A DNA stretch of 25,741 bases, taken from Akkermansia muciniphila. Its GTDB lineage: Bacteria > Verrucomicrobiota > Verrucomicrobiia > Verrucomicrobiales > V1-33. The notes under the pieces are model-generated. The model did no database searches. It was not told the origin of the DNA and was given only the letters and a program-made list of their open reading frames with translations. A program made the translations under genes and the position numbers. Location: positions 1 through 25,741 of the forward strand of contig CALQKQ020000005.1 of assembly GCA_943331195.2 (NCBI GenBank), read 5' to 3'. How positions within the stretch are numbered: the first letter of the stretch is position 1; each line of letters opens with the position of its first letter. Positions 1-7,780 of this stretch are shown here, one piece after another.

Positions 1-2
1 CA

Positions 3-515
3 ACCCCAGCCCCCGCTCCCGCTCCTCCACCCCCAGCACCGCCCGCTCCTTCGGCACCCCCCACTCCCACCGCTGCCCCGCTGGCCGGTGAAGCCCTCTG
101 GCAAGGCACCCAAGCCGAATTCGGCAAAAAATTCCCCCTCCAATCCAGCTACGCCTCCGAACTATCCTTCATCTCCGAGGACGAGCGCCACTTCTACCTC
201 GGCGCCCCCGGCGACCAGCAAATGGCCGTGCAAACCCTCGAGCGCCCCTCCATCCGCGCCGCCCTCGAAGAAATCCTCAGCGGCTTCGCCGGACGCCGCC
301 TCCTCGTCAAAATGGAGCTCCGCGCCGACCTCCTCAGCCGCGAAATCGCCCCCGAACCCCCTCCCAGCCTCAGCACCGCGCCCACTCCCGCGCCCGCCGC
401 CCCCACTCCGGCCGCCTCCGCCGCCCCCGCCTTCGACGAAGCCGCCTTTCAAAACGACCCCCTCATCAAGGAAGCGCTTCGCCTCTTCGAAGCCACCATC
501 GCCAAACGCGCCTAG
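3..515 (+). CDS. dnaX: DNA polymerase III subunit gamma/tau, C-terminal part (truncated by window edge)
   Basis: This frame is open from the left edge of the window to the TAG at 513-515, so only the C-terminal 170 residues are visible and the start lies outside. It begins with a Pro/Ala-rich linker of about 30 residues, followed by a compact domain (from LAGEALWQGTQAEFGKKFPL to LLVKMELRADLL), a second Pro/Ala linker, and the terminal motif NDPLIKEALRLFEATI. That last motif, placed after a flexible linker, is typical of the C-terminal end of bacterial DnaX, the clamp-loader ATPase subunit of DNA polymerase III. The AAA+ domain that would prove this is not in the window. An internal ATG at 222 lies inside the folded domain and is not a credible start. 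The gene converges on lpxI with a 28-bp gap. The dnaX call is an inference from the tail alone. Confidence 0.6.
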   Translation, partial: TPAPAPAPPPPAPPAPSAPPTPTAAPLAGEALWQGTQAEFGKKFPLQSSYASELSFISEDERHFYLGAPGDQQMAVQTLERPSIRAALEEILSGFAGRRLLVKMELRADLLSREIAPEPPPSLSTAPTPAPAAPTPAASAAPAFDEAAFQNDPLIKEALRLFEATIAKRA

Positions 516-543
516 CCCGGGAATTCCCCGCGCCCGCCGCCCC

Positions 544-1356
544 TCAAACCGCCACCAGGGTCACCCCCCACTGCGCGCAGAGCCGCGCCGTGGCCTCAGG
601 CTCCAGCCACAGGGTTCGGCCCGCCTCAATCGCCAGCACCAGCACCCCCGCCGCCCCCGCCGCCTCAATCGTTTGCGGCCCCACCACCGGCACATCAAAG
701 CGGAAATCCTGCTCCGGCTTGCTCACCTTGACCACCGTGGCCTTCCCCTTGCCTAACTTTCCGCCGCGCTGGATGCACTCATTCGTCCCCTCAAACGCCT
801 CCACCGCCAGCACCGTCCCGCGCCGCACCACCACGGTTTGCCCAATGTCGAGCCGACTGCACTCGCGCGCCATTTTCAAGCCAAAGGCCACATCCCCCAG
901 CTCCTTAGCCCCCCGCCGCGGACCGCAGAGGTGCCCCGCCGCCGGCAATTGATCCTCCATAAAACTCACCGCCGACAACAGCGTGATGCCATCCTTGGCC
1001 AGCTCGTCCGCAATCCCGCCAAACAGAGTCTCCGCATTCCGCTCCTTCAGCCGCGCCAACATCATCAGCAGCCTCAAGTCCGGGCTCAGCGCAAATAAAT
1101 TCTTCGGCGCAATCTGTCCGCACATCACCGCCTGACTCACCCCCTGCCGCCGCAGAAAAGCGCTCAACTTTCCCAAATGCCCCACCTTAAGCCACTCCCA
1201 AGCCTCCACCCCAGCCTCTAAAGCCGGGTCCGTCTCCCCCACAAACGCCGCCACCGCCAGCCGCGCCACCCCCGCACGCCGCGCCCCCGCCGCCATCGCC
1301 GCAGGATAGGTGCCGCTGCCCGCGATGATCCCCAATGTTTCTGGAACGCTTTGCAT
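544..1356 (-). CDS. lpxI: UDP-2,3-diacylglucosamine diphosphatase, LpxI type
   Basis: The 270-residue product matches LpxI (DUF1009), which hydrolyses UDP-2,3-diacylglucosamine to lipid X and UMP in lipid A synthesis at the inner face of the inner membrane. Visible family features are the N-terminal LGIIAGSGTYP turn, the EAFEGTNECIQRGG segment (residues 186-199) and the C-terminal RFDVPVVGPQTI motif, whose Asp221 corresponds to the catalytic Asp of characterised LpxI. The ATG at 1354-1356 is chosen because the family begins right there and a GAGGG ribosome site lies 4 bases upstream; the longer open frame upstream overlaps the NUDIX gene and is Arg/Trp-rich. The start is 7 bp after the NUDIX stop, so the two form an operon. 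LpxI instead of LpxH is common outside gamma-proteobacteria. It implies an LPS-bearing outer membrane. Confidence 0.9.
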   Translation of the reverse strand: MQSVPETLGIIAGSGTYPAAMAAGARRAGVARLAVAAFVGETDPALEAGVEAWEWLKVGHLGKLSAFLRRQGVSQAVMCGQIAPKNLFALSPDLRLLMMLARLKERNAETLFGGIADELAKDGITLLSAVSFMEDQLPAAGHLCGPRRGAKELGDVAFGLKMARECSRLDIGQTVVVRRGTVLAVEAFEGTNECIQRGGKLGKGKATVVKVSKPEQDFRFDVPVVGPQTIEAAGAAGVLVLAIEAGRTLWLEPEATARLCAQWGVTLVAV

Positions 1357-1363
1357 AATTCCC

Positions 1364-1930
1364 TCAATCCCGCTTGGCCCCCTCCGGCAAGAGAAAACCG
1401 GGCCGCGCCGGATCCCGCCGCCGCCGATAGCATTCCAGCGTCCGCACCATCGAGGGAAAAGCAATCTCCCCCGGCTCCACCCCCAGCGGGTCCATCCAAT
1501 GCACACTCGCCACCCCATCGAGCGCCTGCGGCTCCTCATCCCCAACCGCCCGCGCCACGAAAAAAATATCCAACACCGGATAGGTCACCCCTTTGTAGTC
1601 ATAGGAATTCGGATAGGAACACAGAAAATCTAAGTCCCCCGGCGCAAAGCCGACCTCCTCGACAAACTCCCGCCGCGCCGCCTCCTCCGCCGTTTCCCCC
1701 TCGCCAATAAACCCGCCCGGCATCCCCAGTTTCCCCAGCGCCGGTTCCTTCGCCCGGCGAATAAAAAGCGCCTGCCCATCCGGGCGAATCAGCAGCGCCG
1801 CCGTCGCACACGTGGGACCAAAATAGTAAGTAAAGCCACAGGCCCCACAGCGCAGCGGATCGGCCGCCGCTCCTCCGGGAAAAGCCCCCCCGCAGGACGG
1901 ACAATAATGAAATCGCTGGTGTGGCTTCAT
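1364..1930 (-). CDS. NUDIX hydrolase with N-terminal zinc ribbon
   Basis: The 188-residue protein starts with a four-cysteine zinc ribbon (Cys10, Cys13, Cys28, Cys31) and continues into a NUDIX domain whose box is canonical: Gly, five residues, Glu (GGFIGEGE), seven residues, then REFVEEVGF. Such proteins hydrolyse nucleoside diphosphates linked to another group, using a divalent metal held by the Glu residues of the box; NADH pyrophosphatases and several uncharacterised bacterial hydrolases share the zinc ribbon. The downstream SQPWPFPxS motif typical of NudC is not seen, so an NADH substrate is not assumed. The ATG at 1928-1930 has a GGAGAG site 3 bases upstream and directly precedes the zinc ribbon; an upstream extension would run into acpS on the other strand. 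The gene precedes lpxI by 7 bp. Substrate unknown. Confidence 0.85.
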   Translation of the reverse strand: MKPHQRFHYCPSCGGAFPGGAAADPLRCGACGFTYYFGPTCATAALLIRPDGQALFIRRAKEPALGKLGMPGGFIGEGETAEEAARREFVEEVGFAPGDLDFLCSYPNSYDYKGVTYPVLDIFFVARAVGDEEPQALDGVASVHWMDPLGVEPGEIAFPSMVRTLECYRRRRDPARPGFLLPEGAKRD

Positions 1931-2033
1931 GAACTCTCCACCAAAGAAAGCGCTCCGCCCCGCGCAAGCGCAGCCCGTCCTCATTTGTCCGTGCTTTCTC
2001 CCCCCTCCCGTGCCATGTCCCTCCCCCTCGCCC

Positions 2034-2432
2034 ATGGATCCCACCCCTGAACTCTTTCCCGGCATCGACCTCGTCGAGAATGCCCGCATCGCCAGCGCCC
2101 TAACCCGCGGCGGCGACGCCTTCCTCCGCCGCGCCTTCACCGATGCCGAAGTCGCCTACTGCCGCGCCCACAAAGACCCCGTGCCCCGCTTCGCCGCCCG
2201 CTTCGCCGCCAAGGAAGCCGTCTCCAAGGCCTTCGGTACCGGCATCGGTGCCGCCGCCGCCTTCCACGAAATCGAAGTCGTCCACGACGCCCTCGGCGCC
2301 CCTCACATTCACCTCCACGGCCAGGCCGCCGCCACCGCCGCCGCCCAAGGCATCACCGCCTTCCGCCTCAGCCTCACCCACACCCAGCACTACGCCGCCG
2401 CCCTGGTCCTAGCCGAGCGCCCGCAAGCCTAA
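2034..2432 (+). CDS. acpS: Holo-[acyl-carrier-protein] synthase
   Basis: The 132-residue protein carries both AcpS signatures: the N-terminal FPGIDLVENARI with the metal-binding Asp12, and RFAAKEAVSKAFGTGI with its catalytic Glu. AcpS moves the 4'-phosphopantetheine arm of coenzyme A onto apo-ACP in the cytoplasm, activating ACP for fatty acid synthesis and hence for lipid A made by the neighbouring lpxI pathway. Length is normal for the family (about 120-135). The ATG at 2034 is chosen because the family starts a few residues before the GIDLVE motif; the 35-residue upstream extension is Pro-rich and crosses the divergent NUDIX start. No Shine-Dalgarno site is visible; the leader is a C/T tract. 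It converges on the lipoprotein gene at 2449 with 16 bp between stops. Confidence 0.93.
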   Translation: MDPTPELFPGIDLVENARIASALTRGGDAFLRRAFTDAEVAYCRAHKDPVPRFAARFAAKEAVSKAFGTGIGAAAAFHEIEVVHDALGAPHIHLHGQAAATAAAQGITAFRLSLTHTQHYAAALVLAERPQA

Positions 2433-2448
2433 CGTTTAAGCTAAAGCC

Positions 2449-3090
2449 TCACTGCCCCCCCAGATCAATCGACTCAATGCCATACTTGCTCCCCGCCTGC
2501 TTCAGCGTCGCCGCCGCCGCCTCCCCCTCTTTTTGCAGGCCGTCCATGGAGGTCTTAAACGCGGTGACCTGAGCCGCCACTTCCTGCGCCGCCGCCGCCC
2601 CCTTGGCGGTCTCCTTGGTCAAATAATCTTGCAACTGCTCCACGGGCACGGGCAAGCTATCCAAGGTGCTCTGCACCCGCTGCATCACCCCCGTCATCCC
2701 CGCATAGGCCGAAGCCAAATCCTCCGGCAAGCCCTCCGTCGACACCGCCGAAGCCCGCTTCACCAACTCCCGCAAATTCGCCAATCCCGTCGCCGCATCC
2801 GCGCTGCGCTGGTTCGCCTCCATGAAGGCCTTGATCCCCTTGATCTCCGCCTTAAACGCCTCCATCTGCGCCCCACCCTCCGGCACCACCCCAGCGGACT
2901 CCGCCGCCTTCGCCCCCTCCGCCGCCGCCGCAGGAACTACCCCAGCCTCCGGCACCACCGCCGCCGGCACCACAGGAGCCGCCGCCGCCGCCATCTCCTC
3001 CTTTTTCTCACAGGATACCCCAAGCAGCAGGGAAAGCCCAGCCACCGTGAAAGCGGCCCGGCGCGGAGAAGAAGCAAGCAAGTTCATCAT
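2449..3090 (-). CDS. Small predicted lipoprotein with Ala/Pro linker and helical domain
   Basis: The 213-residue product is not a family I recognise. It opens with a basic n-region and a hydrophobic stretch ending in SLLLGVSC, so Cys27 could be lipidated, although Gly at -3 makes the lipobox imperfect. After an acidic/lysine patch (EKKEE) comes a low-complexity Ala/Val/Pro linker of about 50 residues, then about 130 residues that look wholly alpha-helical, rich in Ala, Lys, Glu and Gln and with spacing suggestive of a coiled coil. The ATG at 3088-3090 is chosen because it directly precedes the signal sequence; a second ATG follows immediately. It is the last gene of the minus-strand sugar operon, 55 bp after the ketoisomerase stop, so co-transcription is possible. 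An envelope scaffold role is only a guess. Confidence 0.6.
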   Translation of the reverse strand: MMNLLASSPRRAAFTVAGLSLLLGVSCEKKEEMAAAAAPVVPAAVVPEAGVVPAAAAEGAKAAESAGVVPEGGAQMEAFKAEIKGIKAFMEANQRSADAATGLANLRELVKRASAVSTEGLPEDLASAYAGMTGVMQRVQSTLDSLPVPVEQLQDYLTKETAKGAAAAQEVAAQVTAFKTSMDGLQKEGEAAAATLKQAGSKYGIESIDLGGQ

Positions 3091-3145
3091 GACGCCAATG
3101 ACCCTGGCCCGCGCCCCAGAGCAAGCGCGTTTCCCCGCCCTCCCC

Positions 3146-3604
3146 TCAAGCCTCCGCCGCCATCCGCTGGAACGCCGCGTAATCCCGCACATAGTCCTCG
3201 CCATCGTAGGGGTGCGAAGCAAACACCACCAGCACCGAGTCCTCCGTGTGATCGTATTCCGCCGCCCACACCATCGGCGGCACCAGCAGCCCCCAGCGCG
3301 GGTCCTCCAGGCGAAAGGTCTCCCGCCGCACCCCGTCGTCCACTAACACGGTACAACCTCCCCGCACACAGGTGAGCAATTGCGCGCACTCCCGGTGGGC
3401 ATGCTCCCCCCGCACATGAGCTCCCGGCACCTGATAGGTAATAAAATAGCGCTGCGGCACAAAAGGCAAAAAGGCCCCAAACTCCCCCACCGCCAAGCTC
3501 CCGCGATGATCGCTAAACATCGGCAATTGATAGAGCTTCACCCCGCGCACCGCCGCCGCTTGCACCGACGCCCCCTCGCTCACCACTGGCTGGCCCTCAC
3601 TCAT
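3146..3604 (-). CDS. dTDP-4-keto-6-deoxyhexose 3,4-ketoisomerase (FdtA/QdtA-like cupin)
   Basis: The 152-residue protein is a full-length member of the WxcM-like/FdtA cupin family, which shifts the keto group of dTDP-4-keto-6-deoxyglucose from C4 to C3 ahead of 3-amination. The family features visible are HRGSLAVGE, the catalytic His pair in RGEHAHRECAQLL (His68 and His70), the GCTVLVDDG strand, WGLLVPPMVW and the C-terminal SHPYDGEDYVRDYAAF. Sequence alone does not decide whether the product has galacto (FdtA) or gluco (QdtA) configuration, so no symbol is given. Its ATG overlaps the stop of the glycosyltransferase by four bases (ATGA), indicating translational coupling. With the aminotransferase two genes upstream it completes the two enzymes that convert the 4-keto sugar to a 3-amino-3,6-dideoxyhexose. 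Confidence 0.88.
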   Translation of the reverse strand: MSEGQPVVSEGASVQAAAVRGVKLYQLPMFSDHRGSLAVGEFGAFLPFVPQRYFITYQVPGAHVRGEHAHRECAQLLTCVRGGCTVLVDDGVRRETFRLEDPRWGLLVPPMVWAAEYDHTEDSVLVVFASHPYDGEDYVRDYAAFQRMAAEA

Positions 3605-4605
3605 GGCCGCCCCGCCCCCTCCTCAGGACAATGCCGCCAGGTCTCCCGCACCAAACTCTGCGGCTTGCCCGAAACCGTCAGGTAGGCCCGCCCCACATAC
3701 TCCCCCAGCAGCCCGAGAATAAGCAGCTGGCTCCCCGAAAACATCGCCACCGCCGCCATCAGCGAGGCCCAGCCCCGCTGCTGCGGCCCGCTCAGGTAAT
3801 ACTCCGCCACCACCACTCCCACCATCAAGACCCCAAAGCCACACAGCCCCACTCCCAAAACACTCGCTAGCCGCAAGGGCATGATGCTGAAGTTGAAAAA
3901 CATGTTCATCCACAGCCGCACCAACTTGCGCAGCGTATACCCACTCTGCCCGTCCGCCCGGCTCGCATGCGCCACCAAAAGCCGCTCAATCCGATTCGTC
4001 GCCCCCAAAATCAGCCCATCAATGTACGGAAACGGCCCCTCATAACGCACAATCCTCCTAACTAAATCTCGGTGCAGACAGCGAAAGCTCGACAAATAGA
4101 GCTCCGGCGGCTTGCTCAGCAGCAGCGTCGCCACCGCATTCGTCAGCCGACTCCCCACATTGCGAAACCAATGGTGCCGCTTCTCCGCATAATACGAATA
4201 CACCACCTCCGCCCCCCTAGCCTCCGCGTGCTCCAGCAGCCGCAGCGCCTCCTCCGGCGGATTCTGCAAGTCGTCGTCCAGGGTAATCACATACCGCCCG
4301 TCCGCATGGCGCAAGCCTTCCAACACCGCGTGGTGCTCCCCAAAATTGCGCGCCAAATCCACCAGCACCACCCCAAAAGGCAGCCCCTCCAACTGCCCCT
4401 GCACCGCCGCCAAAGTCCCATCCGTGCTGCCGTCATTCACCAACACCACATTAAACCCGCCCGCCACTTCCAGCCCCCGAAAGGCCCCCAACAAACGATT
4501 CACCCCCCCGCCCGTAAAATAGAGCGGAATCACAAAGCTAACGCGGGGTGCAGGACAGTCAGACACAGGCTTGTGGTTCAAAGGCGTTGCCAAAGAGAAT
4601 CCCAC
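3601..4605 (-). CDS. Family 2 glycosyltransferase, polyprenyl-phosphate type, with C-terminal membrane segments
   Basis: The 334-residue protein has a GT-A catalytic domain (SFVIPLYFTGGG, VVLVNDGSTDGT, DLARNFGEHHA and the metal-binding ITLDDDLQNPPEE around residues 107-117), followed by two hydrophobic segments in the last 100 residues (SVLGVGLCGFGVLMVGVVV and MFSGSQLLILGLLGEYVG). This layout matches the ArnC/GtrB/DPM1-like group, which load a sugar onto undecaprenyl phosphate at the cytoplasmic face of the inner membrane. Set between the aminotransferase and the ketoisomerase, its donor is probably the dTDP-amino sugar they make; that is inference. The given start is a GTG; a TTG four codons in, or a GTG at codon 14, would also keep the domain intact. 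The gap to the aminotransferase stop is 46 bp. Confidence 0.85.
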   Translation of the reverse strand: MGFSLATPLNHKPVSDCPAPRVSFVIPLYFTGGGVNRLLGAFRGLEVAGGFNVVLVNDGSTDGTLAAVQGQLEGLPFGVVLVDLARNFGEHHAVLEGLRHADGRYVITLDDDLQNPPEEALRLLEHAEARGAEVVYSYYAEKRHHWFRNVGSRLTNAVATLLLSKPPELYLSSFRCLHRDLVRRIVRYEGPFPYIDGLILGATNRIERLLVAHASRADGQSGYTLRKLVRLWMNMFFNFSIMPLRLASVLGVGLCGFGVLMVGVVVAEYYLSGPQQRGWASLMAAVAMFSGSQLLILGLLGEYVGRAYLTVSGKPQSLVRETWRHCPEEGAGRP

Positions 4606-4651
4606 CCTTCCAGGCAGGCCGCCTCCCTTGCCAGCCCAAAATTGGAAAAAT

Positions 4652-5785
4652 CTAACCGCTCACCGGCCAGGCCCGCACCGCCTCAATCGTGAAATCCACC
4701 GCCGCCTCACTCAGCCAAGGATGCAGCGGCAAACTCAGGATTTCCGCCACCGCCCGCTCAGTCTCCCGCAGCCCCGGCGACTGCCCCGCAAAGCCCGCAT
4801 ACCCCGCCTGTTGATGCACCGCCGCCGGATAGTGCCGCGCCACCGGAATGCCCAACTCTAGCAAATACTCCATCAAGGCGTCCCGCTGCGGCGACCGCAC
4901 CACGTGCAGGTGAAACGCATGCGTACAGCCCTCCCGCACCGTCGGCGCCGCCACCAGCGAATGCCCCGCCAGCCCCTCCCGATACCGCGCCGCCAGCGCC
5001 TGCCGCCGCGCCACACTCTCCGCCAAATCCCCCAACTTCACCCGCAAAATCGCCGCCTGCAGCTCATCCAACCGGCTGTTCACCCCCTCCACCGCGCTCA
5101 AATAGCGCTCCCGCCACCCATACTGCCGAATCTCCCGCATCCGCTCCGCCAAGGCCGCGTCATCCGTCGTGATCGCCCCCGCATCCCCAATCGCCCCCAG
5201 GTTTTTCGTCGGATAAAAACTAAAGGCCGCCCCCCGCGCCAGCGACCCCACCCGCCGCCCCCCCAGCGTCGCCCCATGCGATTGCGCCCCGTCTTCTAAC
5301 AACACCAAGCCCTCCCGCTGGCAAATCGCCGCCAGCCGCTCCATGTCCGCCGGATGCCCATAAATATGCACCGCCAGCACCGCCTTCACCCGCCCGCCCG
5401 CCGGCCCCCGCAGCGCCGCCTCTAAACTGTCCGGGCACAGCGTAAAGCTCGCCGCTTCCAAGTCCACATAAACCGGATCCGCCCCCGCCCGGCGAATCGC
5501 CGAAATGCTCGCCACCGCCGTGTGCGACGGCACCGCCACCGCATCCCCGCAGCCAATCCCCAGCCCCCGCAACAACAACTCAATCGCATCCGTGCCATTG
5601 GCCACCCCAATGGCCTCGCCCACCCCACACCACGCCGCCCATTCCGCCTCAAACTGCGCCACCTCGCCCCCCAAAATATAATGCCCCCCCCGCATCACCC
5701 CGGCCGTGGCCTCCACCAAAGCCGCCTCCCGGCGGCGAAAATCTTCAACCGGATAAGCCGTGAAAAGCGGATGCGTCGCTGCCAT
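4652..5785 (-). CDS. DegT/DnrJ/EryC1/StrS family sugar aminotransferase (FdtB/QdtB-like)
   Basis: The 377-residue PLP enzyme shows the family landmarks in order: HYILGGEVAQFE, GVANGTDAIELLLRGLGIG (PLP phosphate-binding turn), AGADPVYVDL, the cofactor-contacting EDGAQSHGA (Asp165), SFYPTKNLGAIGDAGA with the Schiff-base Lys194, and NSRLDELQAAILRVKL. The last stretch and the partner ketoisomerase favour a dTDP-3-keto-6-deoxyhexose 3-aminotransferase of the FdtB/QdtB kind, which uses glutamate as amino donor in the cytoplasm. The ATG at 5783-5785 is preceded by a strong GGGAGGGG site with 7-base spacing, which rules out the open extension upstream. It is the first gene of the minus-strand sugar operon. 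A decayed fragment of a second gene of this family lies at about 8385-8650. Confidence 0.9.
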   Translation of the reverse strand: MAATHPLFTAYPVEDFRRREAALVEATAGVMRGGHYILGGEVAQFEAEWAAWCGVGEAIGVANGTDAIELLLRGLGIGCGDAVAVPSHTAVASISAIRRAGADPVYVDLEAASFTLCPDSLEAALRGPAGGRVKAVLAVHIYGHPADMERLAAICQREGLVLLEDGAQSHGATLGGRRVGSLARGAAFSFYPTKNLGAIGDAGAITTDDAALAERMREIRQYGWRERYLSAVEGVNSRLDELQAAILRVKLGDLAESVARRQALAARYREGLAGHSLVAAPTVREGCTHAFHLHVVRSPQRDALMEYLLELGIPVARHYPAAVHQQAGYAGFAGQSPGLRETERAVAEILSLPLHPWLSEAAVDFTIEAVRAWPVSG

Positions 5786-5906
5786 AAAAAAGCCCCTCCC
5801 ATCACCTCCCCACACCCCGCAGGCAAGCCGCAAATTGCCCTAGCAGGGCGCTTTTCCTCGACACCCCTCTCTTGCGCACCCCCTCCTTCCTGACTTAAGA
5901 ACCAGC
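5786..5906. promoter_or_regulatory. Divergent intergenic region of the sugar operon, with a small hairpin
   Basis: This 121-bp gap separates the start of the aminotransferase (minus) from the start of the membrane protein (plus), so promoters for both must lie in or near it. It contains an inverted repeat at 5837-5849 (GCCCT, loop AGC, AGGGC) followed on the + strand by GCTTTT. It looks like a small terminator, but no + gene ends upstream, so it may instead be an operator or act on read-through. No convincing -35/-10 pair was found. Confidence 0.35.
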
Positions 5907-7649
5907 GTGCCTCTCCGCCGCCTCCTCAACGCTTGGCCCGCCCTCGCCGCGCTCCTCCTCCTCGGCGGATCCGTCTGGCTGATCCTCCCCAACCTCGTCG
6001 TCGCCATCGACGACGATTTTTGGTATCTCCGCTCCGTCGTCAGCACCATCCAAAAAGGTCGCCCCTGGACCGATCATTGGCTCACCCCCTGGAGCGCCTC
6101 CCCGACCAGCCTTTCCGCCCTGCTCTACACCCTGAGCGGCAGCTTCCACTTCGCCATCCACTTCCAACTCGCCGCCTGCGCCGGCCTCACCGCCCTCTTC
6201 GCCACCCGCTTTTTCCAACGCCAGGGCACCCCTCCCCTCCTCGCTCTCACCACCTCCCTGCTCGTCCTCGCCACCCCCACGGTGCTCTTCATGTTTCTCA
6301 TGTTCACCGGCGTCGCCCTCTACATGGCCTGCCTCTGGGCCTGCCTGCTCCTCGCCGACCGCCGCCAGTGGCTCTGGTTTCTCCTGCCCTGGGCCCTCGC
6401 CCTAGCCTCCCGCCAGAGCGCCCTCGCCTGGCTCGCCCTCCCCGGCTGGGCCTTCCTCCAGGAAGCCAAAACCCAGCGCCGCCTTCTCCCCTGGACCCCC
6501 ACCTCCCGCCGCCTCCTCGCCCTCTTCCTCGCCGCCGCCGCCACCTTCCTCGCCCTCAAGCTGGGAATGAACCCCACCGCCGCCCAACAACTGGTGATGG
6601 GCGGCCTCAGCCAGGCCCTCTTTTCTCCCAACAGCGCCATTCCCGCCGCCCTCGGCCTCCTCGCCTTCCTCGCCGGACTCTCCGTCAGCAGCCTCCTCCG
6701 CAGCTTCACCGGAAACGCCCCTTCCCGCCGCCGTCTCCTCCTCCTCCCCCTCCTCGCCGCCGCCGGTGCCGGCGGCGCCCTCTGGTTCCGCGCCCAAACC
6801 CTCAACACTCACGACTGCTACAGCGACCCCTACTCCAACCTCGCCCTCCCCCTCCTCGGCAGCCTCCTCGGGGCCGCCCTCGCCCTCGGCGGCTCCCGCC
6901 CCCGCGCCGATGCCTCCCTCGCCGCCCTCGCCTCCATCCTCCTCGTCGCCCTCTACCACGGACACTTCGACTACTACTTCAACGACGCCCTCTTCTTCGG
7001 CCTCGCCGCCGCATTCCCCACCTCCCCTACCTCCCATACTTCCCATACCTCCCCCAACGCCAGCCGACCGCGCCGCCGCCTCGCCGCCGCCCTCCTCCTC
7101 GCCACCGGCCTCAGCGCCACCGCCTGGCACGCCTGCAGCGCCGTGCGCCTGCGCGCCCAGCAAGAGCGCACCGCCGCCCTCACCATCCTCTACGAACAAG
7201 CCTTCCGCCACGGCCTCCTCGCCCCGGAAAACGTCGGCATGGCCAGCTTCGGCTACCTCGGCTGGCTCTTTCAAGACTACTACAGCGCCCACGACGGCCG
7301 CCTCCACCCCATCCTCGGCGGCTTCTGCCGCTACGCCCAAATCTGGGACCAAGGCCGCGGCACCGGCATCATCGCCACCCTCCCCCCCTCCCTCCGCCCC
7401 TGGCGCCACCTCATCCCCACCCGCAACCGCGCCGCCCTCCGCGACGCCCCCGGCGTCCCCATCCTCCAGGAAATCCGGCGACCCCTCTTTCCCGGCCACC
7501 CCATCCGCTACGCCCTCCTCCACCAAGCCTCCCAGGAGCGCCTCCCCGGCAGCCTCCCCTTCGACCCCGCTCACTACCAGCGCCCCCCCTTCCCCCTCAA
7601 CGACGCCGAATGGCGCCAATTCATCCTCCAATCCCCTCCCCTTCCCTAA
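5907..7649 (+). CDS. GT-C-like polytopic membrane protein
   Basis: The 580-residue protein has about ten hydrophobic segments, the first at residues 10-32, followed by a periplasmic loop with three consecutive Asp residues (AIDDDFWYLRSVV, Asp35-37). An acidic motif in the first loop after the first helix is the hallmark of GT-C lipid-linked glycosyltransferases of the PMT/ArnT type, so a glycosyltransferase or glycan-handling role at the inner membrane is likely. The C-terminal 150 residues are soluble, contain several Tyr/Trp and Asp residues, and are not recognised. The start is a GTG at 5907 with no clear Shine-Dalgarno site; it is chosen because the first membrane segment follows directly. 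The gene is divergent from the sugar operon, which suggests it may use the lipid-linked sugar made there. Residues near the middle are encoded by a 9-bp repeat (7020-7055). Confidence 0.65.
   Translation: MPLRRLLNAWPALAALLLLGGSVWLILPNLVVAIDDDFWYLRSVVSTIQKGRPWTDHWLTPWSASPTSLSALLYTLSGSFHFAIHFQLAACAGLTALFATRFFQRQGTPPLLALTTSLLVLATPTVLFMFLMFTGVALYMACLWACLLLADRRQWLWFLLPWALALASRQSALAWLALPGWAFLQEAKTQRRLLPWTPTSRRLLALFLAAAATFLALKLGMNPTAAQQLVMGGLSQALFSPNSAIPAALGLLAFLAGLSVSSLLRSFTGNAPSRRRLLLLPLLAAAGAGGALWFRAQTLNTHDCYSDPYSNLALPLLGSLLGAALALGGSRPRADASLAALASILLVALYHGHFDYYFNDALFFGLAAAFPTSPTSHTSHTSPNASRPRRRLAAALLLATGLSATAWHACSAVRLRAQQERTAALTILYEQAFRHGLLAPENVGMASFGYLGWLFQDYYSAHDGRLHPILGGFCRYAQIWDQGRGTGIIATLPPSLRPWRHLIPTRNRAALRDAPGVPILQEIRRPLFPGHPIRYALLHQASQERLPGSLPFDPAHYQRPPFPLNDAEWRQFILQSPPLP
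7020..7055 (+). repeat. 9-bp tandem repeat, four copies, inside the membrane protein gene
   Basis: Four consecutive 9-bp units (ACCTCCCCT, ACCTCCCAT, ACTTCCCAT, ACCTCCCCC) encode the residues TSP, TSH, TSH, TSP. The 9-bp period preserves the reading frame when copies are gained or lost. It lies in a hydrophilic stretch between two hydrophobic segments, where length change should be tolerated. Confidence 0.85.
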
Positions 7650-7683
7650 ATCGCCCCCAGATCGCCCCCACCCGCGCCCCACC

Positions 7684-7780
7684 CGCGCATTTTGCCAGGT
7701 AATTTCCGCCAAGCGCTGACCGCGCGCCGTTCGCCAGCAAAGCACCGGGCGCGGCCGAAGGAGACGCGAAACCCCCTCGC
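7684..7780 (+). repeat. 97-bp direct repeat, copy A
   Basis: This copy begins CGCGCATTTTGCCAGG and ends CCCCCTCGC. It matches 7910-8005 with three substitutions and one single-base indel. The spacing between copy starts is 226 bp. Near-identity in noncoding DNA suggests a recent duplication or a dispersed intergenic element. Confidence 0.95.

Noticed and set aside
222..515. Independent small gene starting at the ATG at 222
   Set aside because: The frame is open to the window edge and the ATG is inside a continuous folded domain, so it is the end of a longer gene.
1357..1545. N-terminal extension of LpxI
   Set aside because: It overlaps the NUDIX gene in another frame, is Arg/Trp-rich, and a good ribosome site precedes the shorter start.
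5837..5855. Intrinsic terminator between divergent genes
   Set aside because: Stem of only five pairs and no + gene ending upstream; kept only as a note within the intergenic region.
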